Of a stretch of 64,000 nt of DNA, positions 18,662-26,688 are shown one piece after another. Location of the stretch: positions 1,426,001 to 1,490,000 of the forward strand of contig NZ_CP102262.1 of assembly GCF_025147325.1 (NCBI RefSeq). The letters are read 5' to 3'. This stretch comes from Bacteroides stercoris ATCC 43183 (GTDB taxonomy: Bacteria; Bacteroidota; Bacteroidia; Bacteroidales; Bacteroidaceae). The position numbers were made by a program, and so were the translations under genes. Numbering within the stretch: the stretch's first letter is position 1; each line of letters starts with the position of its first letter. Below the pieces are notes generated by a model that worked only from the letters and a program-made list of their open reading frames with translations, did no database searches and was not told the origin of the DNA.

Positions 18662-18694
18662 TTTAGGAAATATGAAGAATAACCATTACTTTTG
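18662..18694 (+). promoter_or_regulatory. Bacteroides-type promoter for ilvE
   Basis: TACTTTTG at 18687-18694 fits the TAnnTTTG -7 consensus of Bacteroides. A weak -33 box, TTTA, lies at 18662-18665, 21 bases upstream. Transcription would begin near 18701, about 50 bases before the ilvE ATG at 18750. Confidence 0.5.
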
Positions 18695-18749
18695 TTGCAA
18701 ATAGTTAGTCTTGAAATTAATAAAAGCGAATAATTAATACGAGCGAGAT

Positions 18750-19769
18750 ATGAAAGAACTAGATTGGGCTAATCTGCCGTTCGGCTATATGAAGACAGAT
18801 TACAATGTGAGGATTTACTATCGTAACGAACAGTGGGGCGCATTGGAAGTATGCAGCGAGGAAACCATTCCTATGCACATGGCAGCCACTTGTCTGCACT
18901 ATGGTCAGGAAGCGTTCGAGGGTTTGAAGGCTTTCCGGGGCAAAGACGGCAAGGTACGTATTTTCCGTTTGGAAGAGAATGCGGCGCGTTTGCAGTCTAC
19001 CTGCCGTGGCATCCTGATGCCTGAGTTGCCGACGGAACGCTTTAAAGAGGCTATTCTTAAGGTTGTGAAGCTGAATGAGCGTTTCATTCCGCCTTACGAA
19101 TCGGGAGCTTCCCTGTATATCCGTCCGTTGCTGGTGGGTACGGGAGCACAGGTAGGCGTACATCCGGCAAAGGAATACCTGTTTGTCGTGTTTGTAACGC
19201 CGGTAGGTCCTTACTTCAAGGGAGGGTTCTCCACCAATCCGTACGTTATTATCCGCGAATATGACCGTGCCGCACCTTTGGGCACAGGTGTCTACAAGGT
19301 GGGCGGCAATTATGCGGCCAGCTTGCGCGCCAATAAGAAAGCGCACGATTTGGGCTATGCCTGCGAGTTCTATCTGGATGCCAAGGAAAAGAAATACATC
19401 GACGAGTGCGGTGCTGCCAACTTCTTCGGTATCAAGGACAATACGTATATCACTCCGAAATCCACTTCCATTCTTCCGTCCATCACCAACAAGAGCCTGA
19501 TGCAACTGGCCGAGGATATGGGCATGAAAGTAGAACGCCGTCCGGTTCCGGAAGAAGAGCTGCTTACTTTCGAGGAAGCGGGCGCTTGTGGCACGGCTGC
19601 CGTTATCAGTCCGATAGAGCGCATCGACGATGTGGAGAACGGTAAGTCGTACGTGATTGCCAAAGACGGAAAACCGGGACCGGTCTGCACGAAGCTGTAC
19701 AACAAATTGCGTGCTATCCAATACGGTGACGAACCTGATACGCACGGTTGGGTAACTGTCGTGGAATAA
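18750..19769 (+). CDS. ilvE: Branched-chain amino acid aminotransferase
   Basis: PLP-dependent fold-type IV aminotransferase that interconverts Leu, Ile and Val with their 2-keto acids. At 339 residues it is the usual length for the IlvE (BCAT type II) group. Visible motifs include LHYGQEAFEGLKAFRG, RIFRLEENAARLQ, SLYIRPLLVGTG and the PLP-lysine region GVYKVGGNYAASL. The C-terminal EEAGACGTAAVISPIERI holds the phosphate-binding turn. It is the first gene of a run of tightly spaced + strand genes (3 bases to the MBL hydrolase). A promoter is visible at 18662-18694. Confidence 0.95.
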   Translation: MKELDWANLPFGYMKTDYNVRIYYRNEQWGALEVCSEETIPMHMAATCLHYGQEAFEGLKAFRGKDGKVRIFRLEENAARLQSTCRGILMPELPTERFKEAILKVVKLNERFIPPYESGASLYIRPLLVGTGAQVGVHPAKEYLFVVFVTPVGPYFKGGFSTNPYVIIREYDRAAPLGTGVYKVGGNYAASLRANKKAHDLGYACEFYLDAKEKKYIDECGAANFFGIKDNTYITPKSTSILPSITNKSLMQLAEDMGMKVERRPVPEEELLTFEEAGACGTAAVISPIERIDDVENGKSYVIAKDGKPGPVCTKLYNKLRAIQYGDEPDTHGWVTVVE

Positions 19770-19772
19770 CGC

Positions 19773-20579
19773 ATGAGCATAAAGATTACAACCCTTGTGG
19801 AAAATTCGGTTTACGGCAAGGGACTACAGGGAGAGCACGGGCTTTCCCTGCTTGTTGATACGGGTGAGCATCGCCTGCTGTTCGATACCGGAGCTTCCGA
19901 CCTTTTCATACGCAATGCCCGGATACTTGGGATTGACTTGAAGGAGGTGGATTTCCTGGTACTGTCGCACGGACATCGCGACCACACCGGCGGACTGCAT
20001 CACTTTCTTGCCGTGAACGACAAGGCACAGGTTGTCTGCAAGAGAGAACTCTTCCGGCCGAAGTTCAAGGATGAACGGGAAAACGGAGTGATGCAGCCCG
20101 ATGCTTTGGACAGCACCCGTTTCCGTTTTGTGGATGAGGTTACTGAATTGTGCCGCGGCGTGTTTGTCTTTCCGCAGTTGCCCGTTACGGATGAAGAAGA
20201 TACGCATTTTGAACACTTCTTCACGTGGACGGAAGGGCGGAAACAGGCCGATACCTTTACGGACGAACTGGCGTTGGCATTGAAACAGGGCGCTGAAGTG
20301 TCCGTGCTGAGTGCCTGCTCGCATCGGGGCATTACGAATATCATCCGTGCGGTGCAGGAGTATTTTCCGCAGACCTCGCTGAAACTGGTATTGGGCGGTT
20401 TCCATATCCGTAATACCGAGAAAGAGAAATTTGATGTGATAGCCCGTTTCCTTGAAAGCCATTTGCCGCAACGGCTGGGCGTTTGTCATTGTACGGGCAT
20501 TGATAAATACGCATTGTTTCACCAATGCTTTGCCGACCGTACTTTTTATAATTATACCGGTCGGGTAGAAACACTTTAA
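19773..20579 (+). CDS. MBL-fold metallo-hydrolase (COG1237-like)
   Basis: A 268-residue cytoplasmic protein of the metallo-beta-lactamase fold. The metal motif is LSHGHRDHTGGL (about 69-80), preceded by LLVDTGEHRLLFDTGASDLF; a later His lies in SACSHRGITNII and another in GGFHIRN. The pattern matches the group that includes archaeal dihydropterin-related phosphate synthases (COG1237), although most bacterial members have no assigned role. It begins 3 bases after ilvE and ends 9 bases before trmB, so it belongs to that transcript. Substrate unknown. Confidence 0.85.
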   Translation: MSIKITTLVENSVYGKGLQGEHGLSLLVDTGEHRLLFDTGASDLFIRNARILGIDLKEVDFLVLSHGHRDHTGGLHHFLAVNDKAQVVCKRELFRPKFKDERENGVMQPDALDSTRFRFVDEVTELCRGVFVFPQLPVTDEEDTHFEHFFTWTEGRKQADTFTDELALALKQGAEVSVLSACSHRGITNIIRAVQEYFPQTSLKLVLGGFHIRNTEKEKFDVIARFLESHLPQRLGVCHCTGIDKYALFHQCFADRTFYNYTGRVETL

Positions 20580-20588
20580 TACATACGA

Positions 20589-21347
20589 ATGGGAAAGAAT
20601 AAGTTAGAGAAGTTTGCCGATATGGCAAGTTATCCGCACGTGTTTGAATATCCGTACTCGGCGGTAGACAACGTGCCGTTTGAGATGAAGGGTAACTGGC
20701 ATCAACAGTTTTTCAAGAACGATAATCCGATTGTGCTGGAGCTGGGCTGCGGCCGTGGAGAGTACACGGTGGGACTGGGACGCATGTTTCCCGACAAGAA
20801 TTTCATTGGCGTAGATATCAAAGGGGCGCGCATGTGGACGGGAGCTACCGAGTCCTTGCAGTCGGGCATGAAGAATGTTGCCTTCCTGCGTACCAACATC
20901 GAAATCATAGACCGCTTCTTCGCTCCGGGCGAAGTGAGCGAGATATGGCTCACGTTCTCCGACCCGCAGATGAAGAAAGCCACCAAACGCCTTACGTCCA
21001 CCTACTTCATGGAACGCTACCGCAAGTTCCTGAAAGACGGCGGCACTATCCATGTAAAGACCGACAGCAACTTCATGTTCACCTACACCAAATACATGAT
21101 AGAGAAGAACGGGCTTCCCGTAGAGTTCATCACCGACGACCTCTACCACTCCGGACTGGTGGATGATATTCTCGGCATCCGTACCTATTACGAACAGCAG
21201 TGGCTGGACCGTGGCCTGACCATAAAATACGTCAAGTTCCAGCTTCCTCAGTGCGGAGAGTTGCAAGAACCCGATGTAGAGATAGAATTGGACGAGTACC
21301 GCAGCTACAACCGCAGTAAGCGCAGTAGTCTCCAGACCGGCAAATAA
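20589..21347 (+). CDS. trmB: tRNA (guanine-N7)-methyltransferase
   Basis: TrmB uses S-adenosylmethionine to form m7G46 in the variable loop of tRNAs. The 252-residue protein shows the SAM-binding motif [20 protein letters not shown] followed by [12 protein letters not shown], then [13 protein letters not shown] and [18 protein letters not shown]. The last replaces the usual FPDPW-K-x-RH-x-KRR motif with a variant I believe is common in Bacteroidota. The C-terminal [16 protein letters not shown] is typical. It lies in the ilvE-mrp gene run, 9 bases after the MBL hydrolase gene. Confidence 0.94.
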   Translation: MGKNKLEKFADMASYPHVFEYPYSAVDNVPFEMKGNWHQQFFKNDNPIVLELGCGRGEYTVGLGRMFPDKNFIGVDIKGARMWTGATESLQSGMKNVAFLRTNIEIIDRFFAPGEVSEIWLTFSDPQMKKATKRLTSTYFMERYRKFLKDGGTIHVKTDSNFMFTYTKYMIEKNGLPVEFITDDLYHSGLVDDILGIRTYYEQQWLDRGLTIKYVKFQLPQCGELQEPDVEIELDEYRSYNRSKRSSLQTGK

Positions 21348-21395
21348 ACAATGGTTGTCAAACAGTGAATAGTAAATCGTAAAATAGTAAATAAC

Positions 21396-22496
21396 ATGAC
21401 TCTTTATCCTAAATTAATTCTCGATGCACTGGCAACGGTGCGTTATCCCGGCAACAAGAAGAACCTCGTTGAGGCCGAAATGGTTGCCGACAATCTGCGT
21501 ATCGACGGGATGAAGGTCAGTTTCTCGCTTATCTTCGAGAAGCCGACCGATCCCTTTATGAAGTCTATGGTGAAAGCTGCCGAGACAGCGATACATACTT
21601 ACGTTTCACCGGAAGTGGAAGTGACGATTGCCACGGAAAGCCGTCAGGCGGCACGCCCGGAAGTGGGCAAACTGTTGCCGCAGGTGAAGAACATCATCGG
21701 CGTGTCTTCCGGTAAGGGCGGTGTAGGCAAGTCCACCGTATCGGCAAATCTGGCTGTGTCCCTTGCCAAACTGGGGTATAAGGTAGGTTTGCTGGATGCC
21801 GACATCTTCGGTCCGTCCATGCCCAAGATGTTCCAGGTGGAAGATGCACGTCCGTATGCAGAGAACATCGGCGGCCGTGATTTGATTATCCCTATCGAGA
21901 AGTATGGTATCAAGCTGCTGTCTATCGGTTTCTTCGTAGACCCCGACCAGGCTACCCTGTGGCGCGGCGGTATGGCAAGCAATGCCCTGAAACAGTTGAT
22001 TGCCGATGCCGACTGGGGCGAACTGGATTATTTCCTGATAGACCTTCCGCCCGGAACCAGCGACATTCACCTCACCGTAGTGCAGACGCTTGCCATGACC
22101 GGAGCTATTGTTGTCAGCACGCCGCAGGCGGTGGCTCTGGCCGATGCCCGCAAAGGTATCAACATGTTTACGAATGATAAGGTGAACGTGCCTATCCTTG
22201 GTCTGGTAGAGAACATGGCGTGGTTTACGCCTGCCGAACTGCCGGAGAACAAGTATTACATCTTCGGTAAGGAAGGTGCCAAGCAGCTTGCGGAGCAGAT
22301 GAACGTTCCTCTGCTGGGGCAGATTCCCATTGTGCAAAGCATCTGTGAGAGCGGTGACAAGGGTACCCCCGTCGCTTTGGACGAGAATACCGTGACCGGA
22401 CGCGCGTTCCTGCAACTGGCTGCTGCCGTAGTCCGCCAGGTTGACCGCCGGAATATGGAAATGGCGCCTACCAAGATTGTGGAGACACATAAATAA
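21396..22496 (+). CDS. mrp: Mrp/NBP35-family ATP-binding iron-sulfur carrier-like protein
   Basis: P-loop ATPase of the Mrp/ApbC family, which carries or assembles Fe-S clusters for transfer to target proteins. Residues about 1-85 form the MIP18/DUF59-like domain. The deviant Walker A is ISSGKGGVGKST-like (VSSGKGGVGKSTVSANLAV), with LLDADIFGPSMPKMF and DYFLIDLPPGTSDIHLTV behind it. Unlike E. coli-type Mrp, the segment after GLVENMAWF has no CPxCG pair: it reads TPAELPENKYYIFG. The Cys ligands of a bridging cluster are therefore missing at the normal place. The protein has 366 residues. It is 48 bases after trmB in the same direction. Confidence 0.92.
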   Translation: MTLYPKLILDALATVRYPGNKKNLVEAEMVADNLRIDGMKVSFSLIFEKPTDPFMKSMVKAAETAIHTYVSPEVEVTIATESRQAARPEVGKLLPQVKNIIGVSSGKGGVGKSTVSANLAVSLAKLGYKVGLLDADIFGPSMPKMFQVEDARPYAENIGGRDLIIPIEKYGIKLLSIGFFVDPDQATLWRGGMASNALKQLIADADWGELDYFLIDLPPGTSDIHLTVVQTLAMTGAIVVSTPQAVALADARKGINMFTNDKVNVPILGLVENMAWFTPAELPENKYYIFGKEGAKQLAEQMNVPLLGQIPIVQSICESGDKGTPVALDENTVTGRAFLQLAAAVVRQVDRRNMEMAPTKIVETHK

Positions 22497-22549
22497 ACCG
22501 GAACAGCGAAAAGATGTATCCGTATCGATTAACTTTAAATTTGAGAAGC

Positions 22550-24097
22550 ATGAAGAGCTTGAAAGTATTATTATTGGGCGCATGTGTCGCATTATGCGCC
22601 TGTTCTTCACCGACATCCACTGTGCAGACAAACGACAAAGGAACTCAGTGGCAGTGGGAGAATGGAACGATTGTCGTTGAAACTCCCCAACGTCCGGCAG
22701 ACCGGAAAAGCGTGATAGGTCTGGCACTGCCTAAAATGGAGGTGGTGCGCGTGGGTTTCGTAGGTTTGGGGATGCGTGGCCCCGGAGCTGTGGAGCGGTT
22801 TACCCATATCCCCGGTACGCAGATCGTGGCGCTTTGCGATTACGAACAAGGACGTGCCGAGGCATGCCAGAAATATCTGAAGCAGGCATCCTTGCCCAAA
22901 GCAGCCGTATATTCTGGCGAAAAGGGGTATGAGGAACTCTGCAAGCGCGATGATATAGATTTGGTGTATATCGCCACCGACTGGCTGCATCACTTCCCCG
23001 TGGCGATGTGCGCTATGGAGAACGGCAAGAATGTAGCTATCGAAGTGCCCTCCGCCATGAATCTGAAAGAGTGCTGGGCCTTGGTCGACATGAGTGAAAA
23101 GACCCGCAAGCACTGTATGATTCTGGAGAACTGCTGCTACGACTGGTTCGAGATGAATACGCTGAATATGGCGCAGCAGGGCGTATTCGGTGAGGTAATC
23201 CGTGCGCAGGGTGCGTACATCCATAACCTGAGCCCGTTCTGGAACCATTATTGGAAGAACGGCGAGGGCGACAAGCTGGGCTGGCGCCTGGATTACAACA
23301 TGAAGCATCGCGGCGATGTGTATGCCACTCACGGTCTCGGCCCTGTGGCACAGGCGCTCGACATTCACCGCGGCGACCGTATGCAGACACTGGTTGCCAT
23401 GGATACCAAATCGGTTGTGGGAAAGGCTCTGGTCGAGGCAAGGACGGACTCTGCCTGCAATGGTTTCCGCAATGGCGACCATACCACCACGCTGATTCGT
23501 ACCGCCAACGGTAAGGTGATTGAGATACAGCATAACGTGATGACTCCCCAGCCCTATAACCGTCTGTATCAGTTGACCGGTTCGAAAGGATTTGCCAATA
23601 AGTATCCTGTAGAGGGGTATGCGCTCGATGCCGACCAACTGACTGCTTCGGGTGTGCAGCCTAAGGTAGATGATTTGAACTCGCACGGTTTCTTGCCGGA
23701 AGCGGAAATGGAAGCGCTTGTAGCCAAATACCAGCATCCTATTTTGAAGAAATACGGTGAGATGGCAAAAGAAGTGGGCGGTCACGGCGGTATGGACTTT
23801 ATCATGGATAGCCGTCTGGTTTATTGCCTGCAGAACGGTTTGCCTTTGGATATGGATGTATACGATTTGGCAGAGTGGTGCTGCCTGGCAGAGTTAGGAG
23901 AACTTTCCATGGACAATAATTGCGCTCCGGTGGCATTCCCCGACTTTACCCGTGGCGAGTGGAACGTGGTGAAAGGGTATAAGCATGCTTATGCCGCTCC
24001 CGAAGAAGAAGCCGCCGTTATGGAAAAGGCAAAGGCGTTTACTGCCAAGCTGAAAGAGCAAGGGGCTAAAGAATGGGCGCAGGCTGAAAAGAAATGA
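22550..24097 (+). CDS. Gfo/Idh/MocA-family lipoprotein, GH109-like (NAD-dependent glycosidase family)
   Basis: A 515-residue lipoprotein if the start is ATG 22550, which gives the signal MKSLKVLLLGACVALCACSS; an upstream ATG at 22514 only adds 12 atypical residues. The Rossmann motif VGFVGLGMRGPGAVERF binds NAD. Further segments IATDWLHHFPVAMCAMENGK, EVPSAMNLKECW, YATHGLGPVAQALDIHRGDR and GGHGGMDFIMD line up with GH109 alpha-N-acetylgalactosaminidases, which use NAD transiently to cleave glycosides. Specificity is uncertain, because many Bacteroides paralogues are untested. An SGNH hydrolase follows in the same direction, so the pair may act on a decorated glycan. Confidence 0.82.
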   Translation: MKSLKVLLLGACVALCACSSPTSTVQTNDKGTQWQWENGTIVVETPQRPADRKSVIGLALPKMEVVRVGFVGLGMRGPGAVERFTHIPGTQIVALCDYEQGRAEACQKYLKQASLPKAAVYSGEKGYEELCKRDDIDLVYIATDWLHHFPVAMCAMENGKNVAIEVPSAMNLKECWALVDMSEKTRKHCMILENCCYDWFEMNTLNMAQQGVFGEVIRAQGAYIHNLSPFWNHYWKNGEGDKLGWRLDYNMKHRGDVYATHGLGPVAQALDIHRGDRMQTLVAMDTKSVVGKALVEARTDSACNGFRNGDHTTTLIRTANGKVIEIQHNVMTPQPYNRLYQLTGSKGFANKYPVEGYALDADQLTASGVQPKVDDLNSHGFLPEAEMEALVAKYQHPILKKYGEMAKEVGGHGGMDFIMDSRLVYCLQNGLPLDMDVYDLAEWCCLAELGELSMDNNCAPVAFPDFTRGEWNVVKGYKHAYAAPEEEAAVMEKAKAFTAKLKEQGAKEWAQAEKK

Positions 24098-24241
24098 TAC
24101 TTTTCACTTTCGGAAAATACTTTTTGAACAAAGTTCAAACGGATTCTTAACATCATCTATAATAAAGTTTATATGGAATAAGGGACAGAAGACTTGAGTT
24201 TCAGTCTCCGAAATCCTTATTCCATATATTATTTAACTGCT

Positions 24242-25309
24242 ATGAAAACAAATTTTTTTCTTCTGTGCCTGCTGTTGGCTATCTCCGCCAATGCACAAAT
24301 CGTCTATCACGACGCTTCCGCTTTTCCTCTTTTAGGAAAAGCTACCGAGACAACCCTTACACGCTACGAACGTTTGCCGGACTCTTTACGGAATATCTCC
24401 CGTAAGCCTCTATGGGAGTTGGGACGTAACAGTGCCGGGCTTGCCGTACGTTTCCGTTCCAATTCCACCCGGATTGCCGCCAAATGGGAGGTACTGCTCA
24501 ACAGGAATATGAATCACATGACCCCTACGGGCATTAAAGGACTTGATTTGTATTGCCTGCAAGACGGGAAGTGGCTGTTTGCCGGAAGCGGTCGTCCGCA
24601 AGGAAAGGTGAATGAGGCAACCATCGTGAAGGATATGCTGCCCGAAGAGCGTGAATATCTTTTATTCCTTTCTTTATACGACGGGGTGACTTCTCTTTCC
24701 ATCGGCATCGACTCGCTGTCTCAAATCAGCGGGCCGGCAACGGAACTGCCGGTGCGTAAGAAGCCGGTTGTCTTTTACGGAACAAGCATTCTGCAGGGAG
24801 GCTGCGCTTCCCGTCCGGGTATGGCGCATACCAATATCCTGGAGCGTTGGCTCAATCGGGAATGTATCAATCTGGGATTTAGCGGCAATGCTTTATTGGA
24901 TTTGGAGATTGCCTATGTGATGGCGGGTGTGGATGCATCCGTATTTGTACTTGATTTTGTTCCGAATGCCGGTGTGGAGCAGATAAAGGAACGTGCCGGT
25001 GAGTTCTATTCCATTATCCGTAGCAAGCATCCTGATACGCCTGTACTTTTTGTGGAGGATCCTATATTTACCCATTCCCGTTTTAACAGGACCGTAGCCA
25101 GAGAAGTGAAGAATAAGAACGAGACTTTGCAGGCTGTGTTCCGGTCTCTGAAGAAGCGGGGAGAGAAGAACATCTACCTGCTCTCTTCCGAAGATATTAT
25201 CGGGCATGATGGAGAGGCTACCGTAGACGGTGTTCATTTTACGGATTTAGGTTTTATGCGTTATGCAAAAGTGTTGTATCCGGTTTTGAAGAAGCATATA
25301 AAGGATTAG
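24242..25309 (+). CDS. Secreted SGNH/GDSL hydrolase
   Basis: A 355-residue exported esterase-type protein. The start at 24242 gives a proper signal peptide (MKTNFFLLCLLLAISANA-Q); the longer reading frame from 24194 adds 16 residues that would block it. An N-terminal beta domain (about 20-165) comes first. The SGNH core follows: nucleophile Ser in VFYGTSILQGG with CASRPGMAHT after it, Gly in NLGFSGNALLD, and the Asp-His pair in TVDGVHFTDLGF. Such enzymes remove acyl groups (often acetyl) from glycans. It lies 144 bases after the GH109-like gene and converges with the operon at 25398-40796. Confidence 0.85.
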   Translation: MKTNFFLLCLLLAISANAQIVYHDASAFPLLGKATETTLTRYERLPDSLRNISRKPLWELGRNSAGLAVRFRSNSTRIAAKWEVLLNRNMNHMTPTGIKGLDLYCLQDGKWLFAGSGRPQGKVNEATIVKDMLPEEREYLLFLSLYDGVTSLSIGIDSLSQISGPATELPVRKKPVVFYGTSILQGGCASRPGMAHTNILERWLNRECINLGFSGNALLDLEIAYVMAGVDASVFVLDFVPNAGVEQIKERAGEFYSIIRSKHPDTPVLFVEDPIFTHSRFNRTVAREVKNKNETLQAVFRSLKKRGEKNIYLLSSEDIIGHDGEATVDGVHFTDLGFMRYAKVLYPVLKKHIKD

Positions 25310-25318
25310 TGCAAACGC

Positions 25319-25352
25319 ACTTGTGGGGAATCCTCACAGACTCCCCACAAAT
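25319..25352. terminator. Hairpin between two convergent genes
   Basis: TTGTGGGGA (25321-25329) pairs perfectly with TCCCCACAA (25342-25350) around a 12-base loop. It lies between the SGNH gene and the convergent lipocalin-like gene. No strong T run follows on either strand, so terminator function is likely by position but not certain. Confidence 0.5.
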
Positions 25353-25397
25353 AATTGTTAGAGTAAAAATTTATGAAAAAAAAGCTGAAATTCTGCT

Positions 25398-25874
25398 TTA
25401 CTCGCCCTTGTCCACTTTTGCTTCCGCAATTATGTTTTCCGGTACTTTCTCGCAACGTATGTATTTGTTTACATCGTTCTCGTTGTCTTTTGCCGTCCAT
25501 ATCATCGAGCCGCTTTCCAGCAAGTCGGTCACGATGTATTTGTTGTTCCATTCACCGTTGCCGAAATCATACTCTCCGCTGATGACGGCGCCCAGATAAG
25601 GGTCGTTTTTGATACTGAAACTTCCGGTGATGTAGCGGGTGTACATGCTGTCGAACTTCTGGTACATTTCAAAAGTCTGTTCCTTGCGGTTGAAAACCAC
25701 GTAGCAGTATGTACCTTCCGCCAGCGGAGTTCCGTTCCATTCGGAAAGTTCCCACGTGCCGTTCAGGTTGGCGGGAGTCACTTCCAGGGTCGGTATTATC
25801 GGCTCATCGTCATCGCAGGACACAAGGCAGCACAGAAAGACTGCCAAAGCCGTTAGTTTGAAAATATTCTTCAT
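25398..25874 (-). CDS. Small lipocalin-like lipoprotein, end of protease-SusCD operon
   Basis: A 158-residue lipoprotein (FLCCLVSC, acylated Cys20). After an acidic, Pro-rich linker comes a compact beta domain beginning LNGTWELSEWNG and including YCYVVFNRKEQTFEMYQKF and ISGEYDFGNGEW. This is the pattern of the small lipocalin-like domains that are frequent in Bacteroides. It is the last gene of the minus-strand operon, 23 bases after the DUF1573 gene. No catalytic motif was seen and its ligand is unknown. Confidence 0.7.
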   Translation of the reverse strand: MKNIFKLTALAVFLCCLVSCDDDEPIIPTLEVTPANLNGTWELSEWNGTPLAEGTYCYVVFNRKEQTFEMYQKFDSMYTRYITGSFSIKNDPYLGAVISGEYDFGNGEWNNKYIVTDLLESGSMIWTAKDNENDVNKYIRCEKVPENIIAEAKVDKGE

Positions 25875-25897
25875 TTCGGGTTTCTTGTTTTTTATCG

Positions 25898-26671
25898 TTA
25901 CTTGGTATAGTTTACTTTTATATTCAGGGTCCGGTCCGAAGGCCGGGCATCCACTCCTTCGATGATAATCGGGAATGTGAATGTCTTTTCCTTTCCGGCG
26001 GGAATCAGTGAAGCGTCTACCGTTACCACGATGTCGGCTTCACTGCCCGGTTGTATCACTTCCGGTTCCGTCCGGAAAGTTGCGAACTTCGGAATGACGA
26101 GTGCCGACAGGCGCAGCGGCTTGTCTCCGCTGTTTCCGCATAGAATCCGTTCGGAAGGTCGCTTTCCGGGCATCACTTCCTGAAATTCCATCCGGTTCTG
26201 TTTCAGTCTCAGTCGGCCCATTGCATACGGGTAGCGTGCCCATTCATCCGCTCCGGGAAGAACATTCCCGGTCAGGGTCAGACGTGCTACGGGGTGCTTT
26301 TCCGAGCAGGACAGATAGACGAATGCGTCCGTATCTATCGTTCCGGGATGATTCTTCGGATGATAAGTCAGTACAATCGTAGCGGTTTCTCCCGGCAGTA
26401 TCTTTCCGGCAGGCAGTTCTGCTGCCGTACATCCGCAGGTGGTCCGTACCTTTGTGACGGTAACGGCTTCCTTGCTGATGTTCCTGCCCGTGAAACGGTA
26501 GGCCTGCGGAGCATCATCCTCGGTCAGCGTTCCGATGTCCAGCGTGCTTTTGTCGAAACGCAGTATGGATTCCGCCTGCTGCATCAGTGGCGGATTTATC
26601 AGCGAGTCGGCTTTTTGCTGCCAAGGGGAACGGGCAAATACCAATAGCACTATCCAGGTAATTAGTTTCAT
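25898..26671 (-). CDS. DUF1573-domain protein
   Basis: A 257-residue exported protein. A short N-terminal hydrophobic stretch (LITWIVLLVFA) is a probable signal or anchor. It carries at least one DUF1573-type domain: FDKSTLDIGTLTEDDAPQAY, then RNISKEAVTVTKVRTTCGC and LPGETATIVLTYHPKNHPG, an Ig-like beta sandwich. The TTCGCT segment has the paired Cys typical of the family. A second beta region fills the C-terminal half. It lies 17 bases after the subtilase gene in the same operon, so it may help assemble or anchor surface proteins; that is inference. Confidence 0.8.
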   Translation of the reverse strand: MKLITWIVLLVFARSPWQQKADSLINPPLMQQAESILRFDKSTLDIGTLTEDDAPQAYRFTGRNISKEAVTVTKVRTTCGCTAAELPAGKILPGETATIVLTYHPKNHPGTIDTDAFVYLSCSEKHPVARLTLTGNVLPGADEWARYPYAMGRLRLKQNRMEFQEVMPGKRPSERILCGNSGDKPLRLSALVIPKFATFRTEPEVIQPGSEADIVVTVDASLIPAGKEKTFTFPIIIEGVDARPSDRTLNIKVNYTK

Positions 26672-26688
26672 TAATCAATTACATTAAA

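Larger units (their letters stand above)
18099..18749. other. 651-base intergenic region between the peptidase locus and ilvE
   Basis: No supported coding sequence. From left to right it holds about 130 bases without visible features, a terminator hairpin at 18229-18265, a 22-base-period palindromic array at 18442-18551, and a Bacteroides-type promoter at 18662-18694 for ilvE. Nothing recognisable was seen in 18266-18441. Confidence 0.8.

Noticed and set aside
18759..19745. Minus-strand open frame of 328 codons opposite ilvE
   Set aside because: Mirror of the ilvE coding sequence, which is certain. No domain in the reverse product.
22607..23785. Minus-strand open frame of 392 codons opposite the GH109-like gene
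   Set aside because: Shadow of the plus-strand gene, which has full-length family motifs. The reverse product is Arg/His-rich and unlike any known protein.
24194..24194. ATG at 24194 as start of the SGNH hydrolase
   Set aside because: It would put 16 residues ahead of an otherwise perfect signal peptide starting at 24242.
25319..25352. Attachment site or inverted terminal repeat of a mobile element
   Set aside because: A single 9-pair hairpin between convergent genes is better explained as a transcription end. No integrase or transposase gene is in the window.
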